Assembly (NCBI RefSeq): GCF_003660285.1
Contig: NZ_QXQQ01000001.1
Span: 62,001 to 126,000, forward strand
Direction of reading: 5' to 3'
DNA from: Helicobacter labacensis
GTDB lineage: Bacteria > Campylobacterota > Campylobacteria > Campylobacterales > Helicobacteraceae
Length of the DNA: 64,000 nucleotides
The notes under the pieces were generated by a model. That model was given only the letters and a program-made list of their open reading frames with translations. It did not search any database and was not told the DNA's origin. The translations under genes were made by a program, and so were the position numbers. Below are positions 18,957 through 28,475 of the stretch, one piece after another; within the stretch, counting starts at the first letter, position 1; every line of letters begins with the position of its first letter.

Positions 18957-19535
18957 CTACTCGTGAGCGCCTTCAGATTTTTCTTTGTGTTCTTCGCTTT
19001 TGTGCTCCTCAGCCTTAGCAGGAGCCTTGCTAGCTTTGTGTTCTTCGCCCTTAGAAGCCCCCTGCGCCCCGTGTTTCATACCCTCATGCCCGTGTTTTTC
19101 GCCATGTTCTTGACCATGTTTGCTGGCATGCTTTTTGCCATGTTTGCGTGAGCAGAGCAATTCGCGTTGTTTACCCTTACACACTTCCACATCTAAGCCC
19201 ATACTCATTAGCTCTTTGGGATCGTGGTCTTTTTTCTTCTCTTCTAGGGCTTCTGCTACCTCTTTACGCAAGGCTGCAAAATCTTTTGCGCTCATCTTCG
19301 CCAAGTTGGCTTTGTAAGTCTTATGCACCTGCACTTTGAAATTCATCTTGGCTTTGCCTTTTTTCTCTTTAAGGCGTTTGTAAACCTCCTCTTGGTAGTC
19401 CAGCACCTCTTCGCCACTGTGCAAAGTGCCTGCCAATTTAATGAAATCCTTATCGCTCAAGCTAGAATAATCCTCCGCATGAGCTACGCCTAATGCCAAC
19501 GCTCCCATCATAACAATGCCTAGAAAACGACGCAT
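18957..19535 (-). CDS. DUF1104-family exported protein with His/Lys-rich tail
   Basis: A 192-residue protein with a signal peptide (MRRFLGIVMMGALALGVAHA, cleaved before EDY). The middle resembles Helicobacter DUF1104 proteins: LSDKDFIKLAGT, then YKRLKEKK and an MSAKDFAALRKEVAEAL helix. From residue about 130 it is a low-complexity tail of His, Lys, Glu and Ala with repeated KHG, EHG and EEHK units, about 14 histidines. The tail suggests metal binding in the periplasm. AGGAAAGG precedes the ATG and a TAAAAT -10 lies on the complement at 19575-19580. It is convergent to the CobW gene. Confidence 0.8.
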   Translation of the reverse strand: MRRFLGIVMMGALALGVAHAEDYSSLSDKDFIKLAGTLHSGEEVLDYQEEVYKRLKEKKGKAKMNFKVQVHKTYKANLAKMSAKDFAALRKEVAEALEEKKKDHDPKELMSMGLDVEVCKGKQRELLCSRKHGKKHASKHGQEHGEKHGHEGMKHGAQGASKGEEHKASKAPAKAEEHKSEEHKEKSEGAHE

Positions 19536-19574
19536 AAATTCCCTTTCCTAAAAAGTTTAATGTAAAGACACATC

Positions 19575-19580
19575 ATTTTA
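19575..19580 (-). promoter_or_regulatory. Predicted -10 element of the DUF1104 gene
   Basis: The complement reads GATAAAATG, with TAAAAT 40 bases before the start codon, in an AT-rich stretch downstream of the tRNA-Leu genes. Confidence 0.45.
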
Positions 19581-19649
19581 TCTTGTTTTTATTGAAATTG
19601 AGCTTAATATTTGAATAGGAATAAAATTTTAGACGGATTTTGTAAATAA

Positions 19650-19736
19650 TGGTACCAAAAGTCGGACTCGAACCGACACGGAGTCGCCTCCACCAGATTT
19701 TGAGTCTAGCGTGTCTACCAATTCCACCATTTTGGC
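19650..19736 (-). tRNA. tRNA-Leu (anticodon CAA)
   Basis: The complement starts GCCAAAATGGTGGAATTGG, the class II leucine D-arm, and has the anticodon loop CTCAAAA (CAA), a long variable arm (TGGAGGCGACTCCGT) and the T-loop GGTTCGAGTCC. The acceptor GCCAAAA pairs with TTTTGGT (one G-U) and ends ACCA encoded. Length 87 bases. Confidence 0.95.
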
Positions 19737-19754
19737 ACAAATGCTACGCGTTCG

Positions 19755-19839
19755 TGGTGCACTGGGCGAGAGTCGAACTCGCACGAGTTGCCTCACCACC
19801 CCCTCAAGATGGCGTGTCTACCAATTCCACCACCAGTGC
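19755..19839 (-). tRNA. tRNA-Leu (anticodon GAG)
   Basis: The complement begins GCACTGGTGGTGGAATTGG, with anticodon stem CCATC/GGTGG around loop TTGAGGG (GAG), a long variable arm and T-loop AGTTCGACTCT. The acceptor GCACTGG pairs with CCAGTGC and ACCA is encoded. Length 85 bases; 18 bases separate it from the tRNA-Leu(CAA) gene on the same strand. Confidence 0.95.
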
Positions 19840-19857
19840 AAAACCCCCCCTTGAAAC

Positions 19858-20169
19858 TTAAGCTAAGAACGGGTTGCTATAGACCGCGATAATGGCAAAC
19901 ACCAGAGTGTAGATAACTTGCGCTTCGATCATTGCCATCGCAATAAACATCGTGGTGAGAAGTTTGCCTCCCACTCCCGGGTTGCGTGCCGTGCCTGTAA
20001 TGGCTGCAGCAGCGGCATTTCCCATCCCAATGGCTCCCCCGCAAGCAGCTACCCCTAAGCCCACAACCGCTCCCACGATGGAGTAGGATTTAATCATGTC
20101 CAGCCCGTTTACCTCTGCTCCAAAAGCTAGCCCAACCATACCTAAACACAAAAGCGCAAGAAACCTCAT
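19858..20169 (-). CDS. atpE: ATP synthase F0 subunit c
   Basis: Proton-binding ring subunit of the F1F0 ATP synthase, 103 residues. Two membrane hairpin helices flank the polar loop TARNPGVGGKLL; the second helix has the proton-carrying glutamate in AMIEAQVIYTLV. The N-terminus MRFLALLCLGMVGLAFGAEV is signal-like, as is usual for this subunit in Campylobacterota. The ATG at 20169 is chosen over an in-frame TTG two codons upstream. It lies alone, away from the other atp genes, next to pnp as in H. pylori. Confidence 0.95.
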   Translation of the reverse strand: MRFLALLCLGMVGLAFGAEVNGLDMIKSYSIVGAVVGLGVAACGGAIGMGNAAAAAITGTARNPGVGGKLLTTMFIAMAMIEAQVIYTLVFAIIAVYSNPFLA

Positions 20170-20237
20170 GGACAACTCCCGTTCTGAAAAATGTTGCTAG
20201 GCGCAAAACTCGATTATGGCATTTCCAAACTTAATTT

Positions 20238-22289
20238 TCAAGCCAAAATGACATCGATCTTGCCACTCTCATGGATGGCGCTAATTTGGCATTGTAGGCG
20301 TGTGTTCTGTGCAAAGGAATCGACGCGCAAACCGTGTTTTTGCAAACAAGACTTGTGTAAGAGCGCATCGCCTCCTCTGGGCAGGCGCACAAACACCCCA
20401 AAATCCGCGATTTTTTTAACTTCCACCTCCAACATCTCGTGCAAAAAATAGGGCTGTGTCTGGGTGAGTTCTAAAATATAAGCTTTGGCTTCTTTGGCAT
20501 TTTGGGCGTGTTTGCTAGTGATCTGCACCGCTCCGCTGGATTTGTCTAAATCTATGGCTACCCCAAAGCGTTCGATGATCTCCCTGATGATCTTACCCCC
20601 CGTCCCAATGATGGTGGCGATCTTTTTGGGGGGCACGAAAAAACTCTCTAAAGCGGGCAGGGCTTGGGGATTTAACACGATTTTCTCTCGAGCCTCCTGC
20701 ATGATCGCTAGAATATATTCTCTAGCTTGCTTGGCTTGGCTTAAAATACCCTCAAAGAGTTCTAATTTAAGCCCTTGAGTCTTGGTGTCCATTTGCATGG
20801 CAAGCACCCCTAACGCGCTCCCTGCGATCTTAAAATCCATATCCCCTTGCATGTCCTCTAACGCGCTGATGTCGCTCAAAATGGCATGGCGATCCCCTTG
20901 CACCACCAAGCCCATCGCCACCCCTGCGATCAAGGCGCGCACCTTCACCCCGCTAGCGCACAGGGCTAAAGACCCCCCACACACACTTGCCATAGAACTC
21001 GAGCCATTGGATTCTAAGATCTCAGACACAAGGCGGATGGTTTGGGGGGTTTCTAGGATTGATCCTTGTAAAGCGCGTTTAGCCAAATGCCCATGTCCGA
21101 GCTCACGCCGGCTAGGTGCGCTCAAAGGCGCGCTCTCCCCCACACTGAAGGGCAAGAAATTGTAATCAAACATGAAGGTTTCTTTTAGGGGGGTTTTACA
21201 GTCCAAACTCTCCTGTGTTCTAGCGTCATTACTCCCGCCTAAAGTGCACACCACTAGGGCTTGGGTGTGCCCGCGGGTAAAAAGCGTGGAAGCATGGCAG
21301 TGTGGCAATAGATTGGTTTCTATACTAATAGGGCGCACCTGAGTTAAACTACGCCCATCTAGGCGCGTTTTTGTGTTGAGAATTTGGGAGCGGATAGCTT
21401 GGTGGATATAGTGTTTAAGCGCGCGTTGGACGCGCTCTAGGGCGTAGAAATGCCCGTGTTCTTGTAAAGCGTTTGCCACATACTGGGCTAGATTCAAAAA
21501 ATCCGCCTCCCTCTCGCTCTTAGCCATTTGCGCCATCACTTCTAAGACTTGGGTGTGGAAGTGTTGTTGAATCAAGGCTTCTAGGGGGACATCTGGGCTT
21601 TGGGGCGAAGGGGGCGCAAAACTAGGGGGGTTTTTATGGGGGGTGAAATCGCGTTCAAATTGCGCGCTGGTGTGCTCGATATGCTCTTGGGCGCGCCCTA
21701 ATAGAGTTAATAACTCTGCTTCTGCTATGTCCTCTAGCGCGCACATCTCTACCATGAGCAGAGCCTCTTTAGTGCCCGAAACATAGAGATCTAAACTGCT
21801 TTGTTGTAATTGCGCAACGCTGGGGTTAATGACAATCTCACCGGTGATCTTGGCGATACGCACCGCGCTGACATTTTGATCCACTCCGATATTGGCTAAA
21901 TAAAGCGCGTTAGCGGCTGCGTGCAGGGCGCACACCTGTAAATCGCTTTGCTGATCATGGCTTAGGACTAAGATCGTGATTTGTATGGGGTGGGCATAGT
22001 GTTGGGGGAATAGGGGGCGTAAACTACGATCGATGAGGCGCGAAGTTAAGGTTTCAAACTCGCTAAGTTTACCCTCGCGCTTGGTAAAACCCCCCGGGAT
22101 ACGCCCAATAGCATAGGCGCGTTGGCTAAATTGCACGCTTAGGGGTAAAAAATCCCCTTCTATAGGGGTTTTATCCACCATCACGCTGGCTAATAGCACG
22201 CAACCCTGATAGCTATACCAAAGCGCGCTGGTGGCTTGTTTGGCTACATAATGGAGTTGGTAGGTTTCGCCATTGCTTTGAATTGTCAT
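20238..22289 (-). CDS. pnp: Polynucleotide phosphorylase
   Basis: 3'-to-5' phosphorolytic exoribonuclease and degradosome component, 683 residues. Two RNase PH-like cores (GRIPGGFTKREGKLSEFETL in the first; FMFDYNFLPFSVGE and RRELGHGHLAKRAL in the second) are followed by a KH domain (IATIIGTGGKIIREIIE) and a C-terminal S1 domain (KKIADFGVFVRLP). All expected domains are present. AGGAG precedes the ATG at 22289. Part of a minus-strand run purD to atpE. Confidence 0.97.
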   Translation of the reverse strand: MTIQSNGETYQLHYVAKQATSALWYSYQGCVLLASVMVDKTPIEGDFLPLSVQFSQRAYAIGRIPGGFTKREGKLSEFETLTSRLIDRSLRPLFPQHYAHPIQITILVLSHDQQSDLQVCALHAAANALYLANIGVDQNVSAVRIAKITGEIVINPSVAQLQQSSLDLYVSGTKEALLMVEMCALEDIAEAELLTLLGRAQEHIEHTSAQFERDFTPHKNPPSFAPPSPQSPDVPLEALIQQHFHTQVLEVMAQMAKSEREADFLNLAQYVANALQEHGHFYALERVQRALKHYIHQAIRSQILNTKTRLDGRSLTQVRPISIETNLLPHCHASTLFTRGHTQALVVCTLGGSNDARTQESLDCKTPLKETFMFDYNFLPFSVGESAPLSAPSRRELGHGHLAKRALQGSILETPQTIRLVSEILESNGSSSMASVCGGSLALCASGVKVRALIAGVAMGLVVQGDRHAILSDISALEDMQGDMDFKIAGSALGVLAMQMDTKTQGLKLELFEGILSQAKQAREYILAIMQEAREKIVLNPQALPALESFFVPPKKIATIIGTGGKIIREIIERFGVAIDLDKSSGAVQITSKHAQNAKEAKAYILELTQTQPYFLHEMLEVEVKKIADFGVFVRLPRGGDALLHKSCLQKHGLRVDSFAQNTRLQCQISAIHESGKIDVILA

Positions 22290-22297
22290 AGTGCTCC

Positions 22298-22957
22298 TTA
22301 AGTGGGTTTCATAGAAGAATCAAAAATACGCTCGATCTGGGCTAAATCTAGCTCAAGGGGGCGTTTGTAATAATGCGCGATGCTCACAAAGTGTTCAGGA
22401 TGGTAGACGCTCACCACCCCATCGCAAATGCGATTCAAACTCTCTTCTACAGATTTAGGCACAATGGGGGTTAACACCATAATGCTCTTGGCACGCTTTT
22501 CCATGCAGGTTTGGATAGCTAGCCCGGCGGTTACCCCCGTTTCGATGCCCTGATCCACAATGAAGACATTTTTGTGCGCGAGGGGCTTGAGCATATTGCC
22601 CTTGCGGAATTTATAAATTTTAGAGAGAATCTCCTCTTCATAAATGCGCTTGGCTTCCCCATAGACATAGTCCAAACTGATCTCAAAGCTTTGAATCAAA
22701 TTCTCATGCATGACAATCCCCATGCTCTCACTCACCAAAGCGATCTCACACTCCCGATTCAAAGGCGCGTAAATCGAACCGCTGAAGAGGAAATCCAAAT
22801 CGGTGTGTAGTTTCAAGGCGAGCGCGTAAGCAAATTGCAAGCCCTTGAGGCTGGTGGCTAGCATGATGGCGTTGTGGGTGTTAAGATGGCGCACTAGCAC
22901 TTCGTTCATGAGTTTATGCAAAGCGTCTTGGTGGTCTTCAAAGAGAATCGGGCTCAT
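22298..22957 (-). CDS. Phosphoribosyltransferase-family protein
   Basis: A 219-residue soluble protein with the PRPP-binding loop of type I phosphoribosyltransferases in VFIVDQGIETGVTAGLAI, and ATSLKGLQFAYALAL as the probable pyrophosphate loop region. The base substrate cannot be read from the sequence. Its ATG overlaps the TGA of lptD (ATGA), and pnp follows nine bases after its stop, so it is expressed with the LPS transport and RNA decay genes. H. pylori has the same gene next to pnp (HP1214, from memory). Confidence 0.75.
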   Translation of the reverse strand: MSPILFEDHQDALHKLMNEVLVRHLNTHNAIMLATSLKGLQFAYALALKLHTDLDFLFSGSIYAPLNRECEIALVSESMGIVMHENLIQSFEISLDYVYGEAKRIYEEEILSKIYKFRKGNMLKPLAHKNVFIVDQGIETGVTAGLAIQTCMEKRAKSIMVLTPIVPKSVEESLNRICDGVVSVYHPEHFVSIAHYYKRPLELDLAQIERIFDSSMKPT

Positions 22958-25220
22958 TGTTTCAACTGGCGGTAGGTGATATTGGTTTTGGTGATGGGCG
23001 AGAAGTCCAACTCCAATTTGATGTAATTGTTTTCGTAGATTCTAAGGGGGTCATTGGGGTTGCTAGTCAATACAGGGCGGCGGCGATTCACAAACATCAA
23101 GCCGATCCCAAAACAACGCACTTTTTTAAAAATCCCAATATCCCAGTTCAACACGACATTGTGCGCGATGTCATAACCTATGGAGCTAGTTAGAGAGAAC
23201 CATCTGAAATCGTTGCTAAAGCCGGCCTTGAGGTAGTTAGAATTGTTTTCTACAATCTTGTTGATCCCATTGTCGTTAAAGTTGGATTTAAGGTAGTAGG
23301 AAACATTGGCATTGAGGAATTTGTAATTGTAGTTGGCGTTGATAGATACCTCATCTAGGCTGTGGTAATACCAAGAGTAAAAGAGCGTGCCATAAATATT
23401 GAGTCCCTTGAGAGGAGAAAAACCCAGCTTGGTTTCCATAGGCATGCGCAAAAAAGACACCTTATCGGTGAAATCCAAGGATTGGGAGATGCGCCAGTAA
23501 AACAACTCCTCTCCATTGATTCCATAGAGGTATTGGGTGAGATTCAAATTCAGTTGTTTGTTAGGGGGATTGCGTTCGATGATGGCTGAAGGATTCCACA
23601 CTGAATCGTAAATCTGCCCGCGGTAGTCATAATCGCTCAAGGTATTAGAAGTGAAATCGTTGCGCGCTTGCGCGCTGAGGACATACATTTGGTTGTTAAA
23701 CAAGCCGTCTGCAAAGCTGTAGTAAGTGCCTTGTAACACGGCTTCTAATTGCACGGTGTGCAGAAGTTTATTGTATTCGCGAGCTAGATCGCTGTTTAAA
23801 TATAGGGCGTAGGCACTAGAAAAGTAGTTCCCATAAGCCCTAGAAACCCCTTGAATATCGGGCACATAGCTGTTTTTCGTGTTCATGATCGCCACATTAC
23901 TCAGATTGACACTATTCCACAAGCCCACAGAGAGGTATTTTTAAAGAGGGAAAATTGCACCCCTAGGGGGACTTTGATGGTGTTTTGCACATAACCATAG
24001 CCCACTTGGCGCACAATGTCATGGAATTGGTAATCTAGCGAATAGAGTAAGTGCTTCCAGCCTAGTGGGGCTAGGTATTTGTGGTATTGCAAGCTGGGCA
24101 GGGATTGGAAAGTGCGATCGTTATTGATTTTATTGAGATTGAGGAAGTATTTCAAATTAAAGCCATAGTAATGGTTATTGGTTTGGATATAGTAATTACC
24201 CCGGGACATATGGGTGGCATCGGTGATGCGTTTGTTGACTTTTTCAAAGCGCACATAGTCTAAGTCGTTCATGTAAAGAAAATCCAAATAATAGGCGTTA
24301 TCTAAATTGTTTTTCAACCCAAAGTATTTTTGGAACGCCTGTCTGCTAGCGCTCTGGGTTTCAAAGCCAAAGACATTTTGGTTACGCAAATCATAGCGTT
24401 TCGTGTAGCTATTGTAGTTGCGGAAATAACGCATGTTGAAGACAAACTTGTCTTGATGGGCGTTGATCATCCTAAATTCAAAATTGAGCCCCAAGCCTCT
24501 TTTAGAGCGGATTTGGGGGGCTAGAGTCATGTCCCATGAATCCCTAGGGGCGATGTAAATGGGTTGTAAATAAATAAAACCGGCCAAATTAGAAGTGCCA
24601 AACTCTGGGTAGAGTAGCCCACTAGATCGCTTGGTGCTTGTAGAAGTGAAGGCGTAGGGGAGGTAGAGAACCGGGATATTGCCCAGATAGATTTTGGAGT
24701 TAAAGAGTGAGAGGTGGGATTTATCGGCGTTAAAACGCCCTGAGCTGGCGTTGACATGCCAGATGGGATTGTCAATGCTGCACCCAGAGGCGGTGAGGTT
24801 TTTGATGTAATACTGGTTTTGCTTGGCATGCGCGATGTCCGCGCTAATCCACATCCCGCTCACACTGTCTTGCACATAAAAGGGGAAGATGAGCTCGTAT
24901 TTCTCGTTCATCTGCACTTTGATGTGTTCGGCGCGCACCAAGAGTCCCTCCCCACGGTAAATTTTGACATGCCCATCTAAAATCGCGATCTTCTTTTGGG
25001 TGTCATAAGAGACGCGATCGGCTAGAATATAGACATCGTAATTGAGCAAGATCGCATGCCCGGTGGCAGTTACGATATTATCTTTAGCGTCCACGCGATC
25101 AGCCAAGAGTTCAAAAATCTTATGGTTTTTTTTGTCAAATTTCTGCACAGCGACTTGTTGCTGTTTAGCCTGCGCGCCCACCACAAATAACCACCCTAAA
25201 AGGAATAACCACCAGCGCAT
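22954..25220 (-). CDS. lptD: LPS-assembly outer-membrane protein LptD, interrupted by one frameshift
   Basis: Outer-membrane beta-barrel that inserts LPS into the outer leaflet together with LptE. The first frame (ATG 25220) gives a signal peptide MRWWLFLLGWLFVVGAQA, an OstA/LptD N-terminal domain (DRVDAKDNIVTATGHAILLN, IKVQMNEKYELIFPFYV) and the first barrel strands. It stops at 23901. The next frame continues exactly with LSVGLWNSVNLSNVAIMN to the end at 22954. The frames join at a T5 run on the plus strand (23938-23942; A5 in the gene); A6 would restore FKKYLSVGLWNS and a protein of about 755 residues. LptD is normally essential, so this may be a sequencing error or a recoding site. AGGAG-like signal is weak; overlap with the RDD gene is close. 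Confidence 0.85.
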
Positions 25221-25676
25221 TCATTTAGTCATGATAACCAAAGTCTGGGCGTGTCTGTCGTGAAACACGCGCTGGAATCTATCTCTAGCCAAGTAGATCA
25301 AGGGGCATAACAAGGCGAGTTCTTTGAGTGCGCAACGCTTGAGTCGTTGGGTCCACGGGGGGTTATCCAAGGTCTTCAAACTCACCACGCGCAAGTGGAA
25401 GACGATCTTGCCAACACTCACCCCAAAACCCCCCATGCCCAAGTGTTCGTAAAGCAAGTGCAAGAGTGTATACAACAAAAAGTAACGCAAAATCCCATGG
25501 GCGTGTAAGACAAAACCCAAACCTAAAGTATCCAACCAGTGCGTGTTGAAATCCCATGCCACCAGTCCCACTAACAACACATCCACACCATAAGCCCCCA
25601 CCCTGCACCACCACGGGGGCAAGACAAGGCGTTCTTTGTAAAGCACTTCTTCTAATTTATACGACTCCAAATCCAC
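25221..25676 (-). CDS. RDD-family membrane protein
   Basis: A 151-residue protein with three predicted membrane helices. WWCRVGAYGVDVLLVGLVAW contains the Arg-Asp pair that names the family, and GVSVGKIVFHLRVV is the usual second signature (GxTxGKxxxxLRVV). The C-terminus is basic and has RDRFQRVFHDRHAQTLVI (family: HDRxxxTxVV). Function of RDD proteins is poorly known; some act in ion transport. It sits between purD and lptD, its stop adjoining the lptD start. Confidence 0.8.
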   Translation of the reverse strand: MDLESYKLEEVLYKERLVLPPWWCRVGAYGVDVLLVGLVAWDFNTHWLDTLGLGFVLHAHGILRYFLLYTLLHLLYEHLGMGGFGVSVGKIVFHLRVVSLKTLDNPPWTQRLKRCALKELALLCPLIYLARDRFQRVFHDRHAQTLVIMTK

Positions 25677-25684
25677 AATCCGGT

Positions 25685-26923
25685 TTAGTGTCCAATGTCT
25701 TCTCTAAATTGCATGCCCTCAAACTGCACCTTACCCACCAATTCGTAGGCGTGCTCTCTGGCTTCATGCAAGGATTTGCCCATGCCTATACACACCCCCA
25801 CACGCCCCCCAGACACCATGAACACCCCATTTTCCTGCGCGATCCCCCCCAAGTCCACATGCCCTTTTTTCTCATCAATGGGATCAATATACACACTCTG
25901 CCCCCCTGAAATTTTATAAGGGTAATCCTTGGAAGCTAAGACCACGCCCAAGCAATGCTGGGGGTGCAATTCTAATTGCAAATCTAGCAGTTTGTCTTCT
26001 AAGGTCGCCAAACACAGATCTAGTAAGGGGGTTTTGAGTAAGGGCAATAGCACCCCACACTCCGGGTCCCCAAAGCGCACATTACACTCTAACAAATAGG
26101 GCTGCAAGCCCTCTGGGGTTTGCACCACCATCACACCCGCATACAACACCCCAATAAAGGGTTTATTCTGCTCTACCATCGCCTTTAAAATGGGCTCGAT
26201 GATCTGGGTGGCAATCTGGTGTTGCAGGGCGTGGTTACACAAACTAGAGGGCGCAAACGCCCCCATTCCCCCAGTATTAGGACCATCGCCAGAGAGTTGT
26301 TTGTAAGATTGGGAGGGGGGTAGTAGGAGGTAGTTTTGGTGGTGGGCTAAAGCGCAAATGGAGAGTTCAAAGCCGGGCAGAAACTGCTCTAAGAGCACTT
26401 TTTCTTGCTGTTTGTCTGTAAAGAGGTGTTCTAACGCTTGCAGGGCTTGCTTTTCATCTTGGGCGATGATCACCCCCTTGCCCTGACACAGCCCATCGGC
26501 TTTGATCACAATGGGGTAGGTGCCCAGCTGCGCGCAGGCTTGTTGGTAACTAGAAGCTAACACATAGGGCGCAGTGGGGATGCCATAGGCTTGGGCTAAT
26601 TCTTTGGTAAAGCTCTTGGAGCTCTCTAGCAAGCTAGCTTGTTGGCTAGGTCCAAAAACTTTAATCTGCGCGTGCGCTAGGGCATCGCTCAAGCCCTCCA
26701 CTAAGGGATTTTCTGGTCCAATCACCACCAAATCCACCTTTTTATCCAAGGCGAAATCCACAAGCTGGGCGTGATCTAGGTAGGGAACATTAATCCCAAT
26801 GCTCTGTGTCCCCCCATTGCCCGGGCAAAAATAAATGTCGCCCACGCGCGCGTCTTCTCTAAATTTGCGCCCTAGCGCATATTCTCTAGCCCCACTCCCC
26901 ACGATCAAAATACTTTTTTTCAT
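25685..26923 (-). CDS. purD: Phosphoribosylamine-glycine ligase (GAR synthetase)
   Basis: ATP-grasp enzyme for the second step of purine synthesis, joining glycine to phosphoribosylamine. The 412 residues show the N-terminal ILIVGSGAREYALGRKF, CPGNGGTQS, VIGPENPLVEGL, the ATP-grasp KADGLCQGKGVIIA, GGMGAFAPSSL and the metal-binding LECNVRFGDPE. Length is normal. First gene of the minus-strand run purD-RDD-lptD-PRT-pnp-atpE. The start ATG at 26923 has no strong ribosome site; the 226-base region upstream holds a promoter and may encode an RNA. Confidence 0.96.
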   Translation of the reverse strand: MKKSILIVGSGAREYALGRKFREDARVGDIYFCPGNGGTQSIGINVPYLDHAQLVDFALDKKVDLVVIGPENPLVEGLSDALAHAQIKVFGPSQQASLLESSKSFTKELAQAYGIPTAPYVLASSYQQACAQLGTYPIVIKADGLCQGKGVIIAQDEKQALQALEHLFTDKQQEKVLLEQFLPGFELSICALAHHQNYLLLPPSQSYKQLSGDGPNTGGMGAFAPSSLCNHALQHQIATQIIEPILKAMVEQNKPFIGVLYAGVMVVQTPEGLQPYLLECNVRFGDPECGVLLPLLKTPLLDLCLATLEDKLLDLQLELHPQHCLGVVLASKDYPYKISGGQSVYIDPIDEKKGHVDLGGIAQENGVFMVSGGRVGVCIGMGKSLHEAREHAYELVGKVQFEGMQFREDIGH

Positions 26924-26939
26924 TTAAACCCTATAAGTT

Positions 26940-27137
26940 CACCCAAACGAGCGTTACTATGTTGCGTAGTTCAGTAGAGCTACGGATTGGCTAGGAGGGC
27001 TTTTTTAGGTGGCAGATCCAGCAAGGAAATACCAAATCACACAAAAGCCACTACAACTAGCCTTGCTAGTGTGTATAAAAGAACTTACCAAAAGTAGAAA
27101 CACGCATCGTCCAGGCTAAATTTGGCATGCCATTATA
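26940..27137 (-). ncRNA. Long purD leader or small RNA candidate
   Basis: On the complement TATAAT at 27132-27137 is a good -10, predicting transcription from about 27125, some 200 bases before purD. The transcript would contain an apical hairpin ACTAGC-AAG-GCTAGT flanked by CACAC/GTGTG pairing, and TTTAG..TGG near the 5' end can pair with CCA..CTAAA about 110 bases later, giving one long irregular rod. No open frame fits. I recall, without being able to verify, that the 6S RNA of Helicobacter lies near purD; the rod shape is compatible with that. Confidence 0.4.
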
Positions 27138-27149
27138 CTTGAATTTAAC

Positions 27150-28475
27150 TTAGATGGTAATAGTCATCGTGCTAAAGTGGGTGTAAAACACCTGCACCCC
27201 AGCTTGAGAAGCCAATTTCACATGCTTTTTTTGGGTGTGATCGATGCGCACTTTCAGGGCTTGCGCGCTGGAGTGGGCGTGGGTGAGTTTGGCTAACAAA
27301 ACGCAAGCCTTGTGTAGCACCTCTTTGGAGGGGGTATTGGGGTGGGAGAAAATCACCATGTGCGCCCCGGGTTGGTCTTTGGCATGCGCCCAGATGTCGC
27401 GCGCGCGCGCCATTTTGAGGATTTCGCGATTCTCCTGCTGGTTGCGCCCAATGAGCACGCGCACCCCCTCAATGTCAAAACTCTCTAAATGCGTGGTCTT
27501 GGGGCTATGGCGGGTGGGTTTGGCGCGCATGGGGGCTAAATCTTCCAAGCGCGCGCTAGGCAAGAGGGCTAATTTAGCCTGCAAAAAGGCGATTTTAGAT
27601 TGGAGATTCTCCACTTGCAAGATAATGTGCTGGGCTCTTTGCTGGTTTTTCTTCGCCATTTTGAATAGCTTATTAGCCGCATCGCTTAGGGTGCGCGCTT
27701 GGGGGGGGAGCTTGATGACTTGATCTTCTAGGGTGATACTTGGCGCGTAGATGAGCTTAGAGTCTAGATGGTGCAAGTGGGCTAGAATCAAGCTCGCGTG
27801 CGCGCGTTGCGTTGCGCTTTCTTGCAAGAGAGTGGGCGCGCTAGGCAGACGCTCTAAACGCGCTTGTAAAAGCTCTAATCTCTTGAGCCAGCCTTTTTTG
27901 AGGCTTTCTTTTTGCCCGGCTAGGCTTTGGGCTTGCGCACGCGCGCGCAAATTTGCCAGCGCGTCCAGCAAGGCACTTGGTGGCATCTCTTGCAAGGGGG
28001 GGCGCGCAAAGGGGGGTTTGAGCAAGGGGGCTAAGATTTGGGCTTTCAACACAGGGCGGTAGCTCTGCTGTGCGCCCACAAAACGCAGGGCTTCTAACAC
28101 GCGCCCTTGCGCGTCTAATAAAATGGCGTTGCTGTGCCTGCCGGTAAATTCTAGTTGCAAAGAAGCTTGGGTTTTCTTGTAACTATGCGCGCACTCTAGC
28201 ACAATCTTTAAAATACGATCCTCATTTTCTAAAAACGCGTCCACAAGCCTAGCGTTGGAGGCGTGCTTTTCTAGGGCGAGGTTGAAAGGGGTTTTAGGGT
28301 AGATCGCGTGTCTGTGCTGATCGACATAGATATAACTCTGGGATTTATCCATGCAAGCTTTAAAGCAATACTCCGGGGTGTCTAGAGTGATGTAGTGCGC
28401 ATGGGCGCGGATGGTGATCTTGCTTTGGGTTTTTAACAATAAGGCAATGTGGTATAAGAGCGCGTAACTAATCAT
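27150..28475 (-). CDS. NFACT-family protein (RqcH/Fbp54-like)
   Basis: A 441-residue protein with an NFACT-N domain (LQLEFTGRHSNAILLD, the family E..GrhSN motif), a central coiled-coil/HhH region rich in Ala, Leu and Gln (residues about 170-310), and an NFACT-R domain with ARDIWAHAKDQPGAHMVI. Family members bind peptidyl-tRNA-blocked large ribosomal subunits and add alanine tails; older annotations call them fibronectin-binding proteins. It is somewhat shorter than Firmicute RqcH (about 570). Eight-base overlap with recN upstream. A C8 run (complement of 27711-27718) lies in KLPPQ codons. Confidence 0.85.
   Translation of the reverse strand: MISYALLYHIALLLKTQSKITIRAHAHYITLDTPEYCFKACMDKSQSYIYVDQHRHAIYPKTPFNLALEKHASNARLVDAFLENEDRILKIVLECAHSYKKTQASLQLEFTGRHSNAILLDAQGRVLEALRFVGAQQSYRPVLKAQILAPLLKPPFARPPLQEMPPSALLDALANLRARAQAQSLAGQKESLKKGWLKRLELLQARLERLPSAPTLLQESATQRAHASLILAHLHHLDSKLIYAPSITLEDQVIKLPPQARTLSDAANKLFKMAKKNQQRAQHIILQVENLQSKIAFLQAKLALLPSARLEDLAPMRAKPTRHSPKTTHLESFDIEGVRVLIGRNQQENREILKMARARDIWAHAKDQPGAHMVIFSHPNTPSKEVLHKACVLLAKLTHAHSSAQALKVRIDHTQKKHVKLASQAGVQVFYTHFSTMTITI

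Noticed and set aside
22954..23928. A separate 324-residue outer-membrane protein downstream of lptD
   Set aside because: It has no signal peptide or ribosome site and continues the LptD barrel in frame after adding one base.
26958..26990. tRNA-like sequence TAGTTCAGTAGAGC upstream of purD
   Set aside because: It looks like a D-arm but no acceptor, anticodon or T-arm fits around it; a simple hairpin explains it.
27711..27718. C8/G8 runs in the NFACT gene and similarly in recN (28911-28918), gyrA (44970-44977) and flgR (46604-46611)
   Set aside because: Eight bases in G/C-rich proline or glycine codons are common here and two of these genes are essential; not called as phase-variable without length data.
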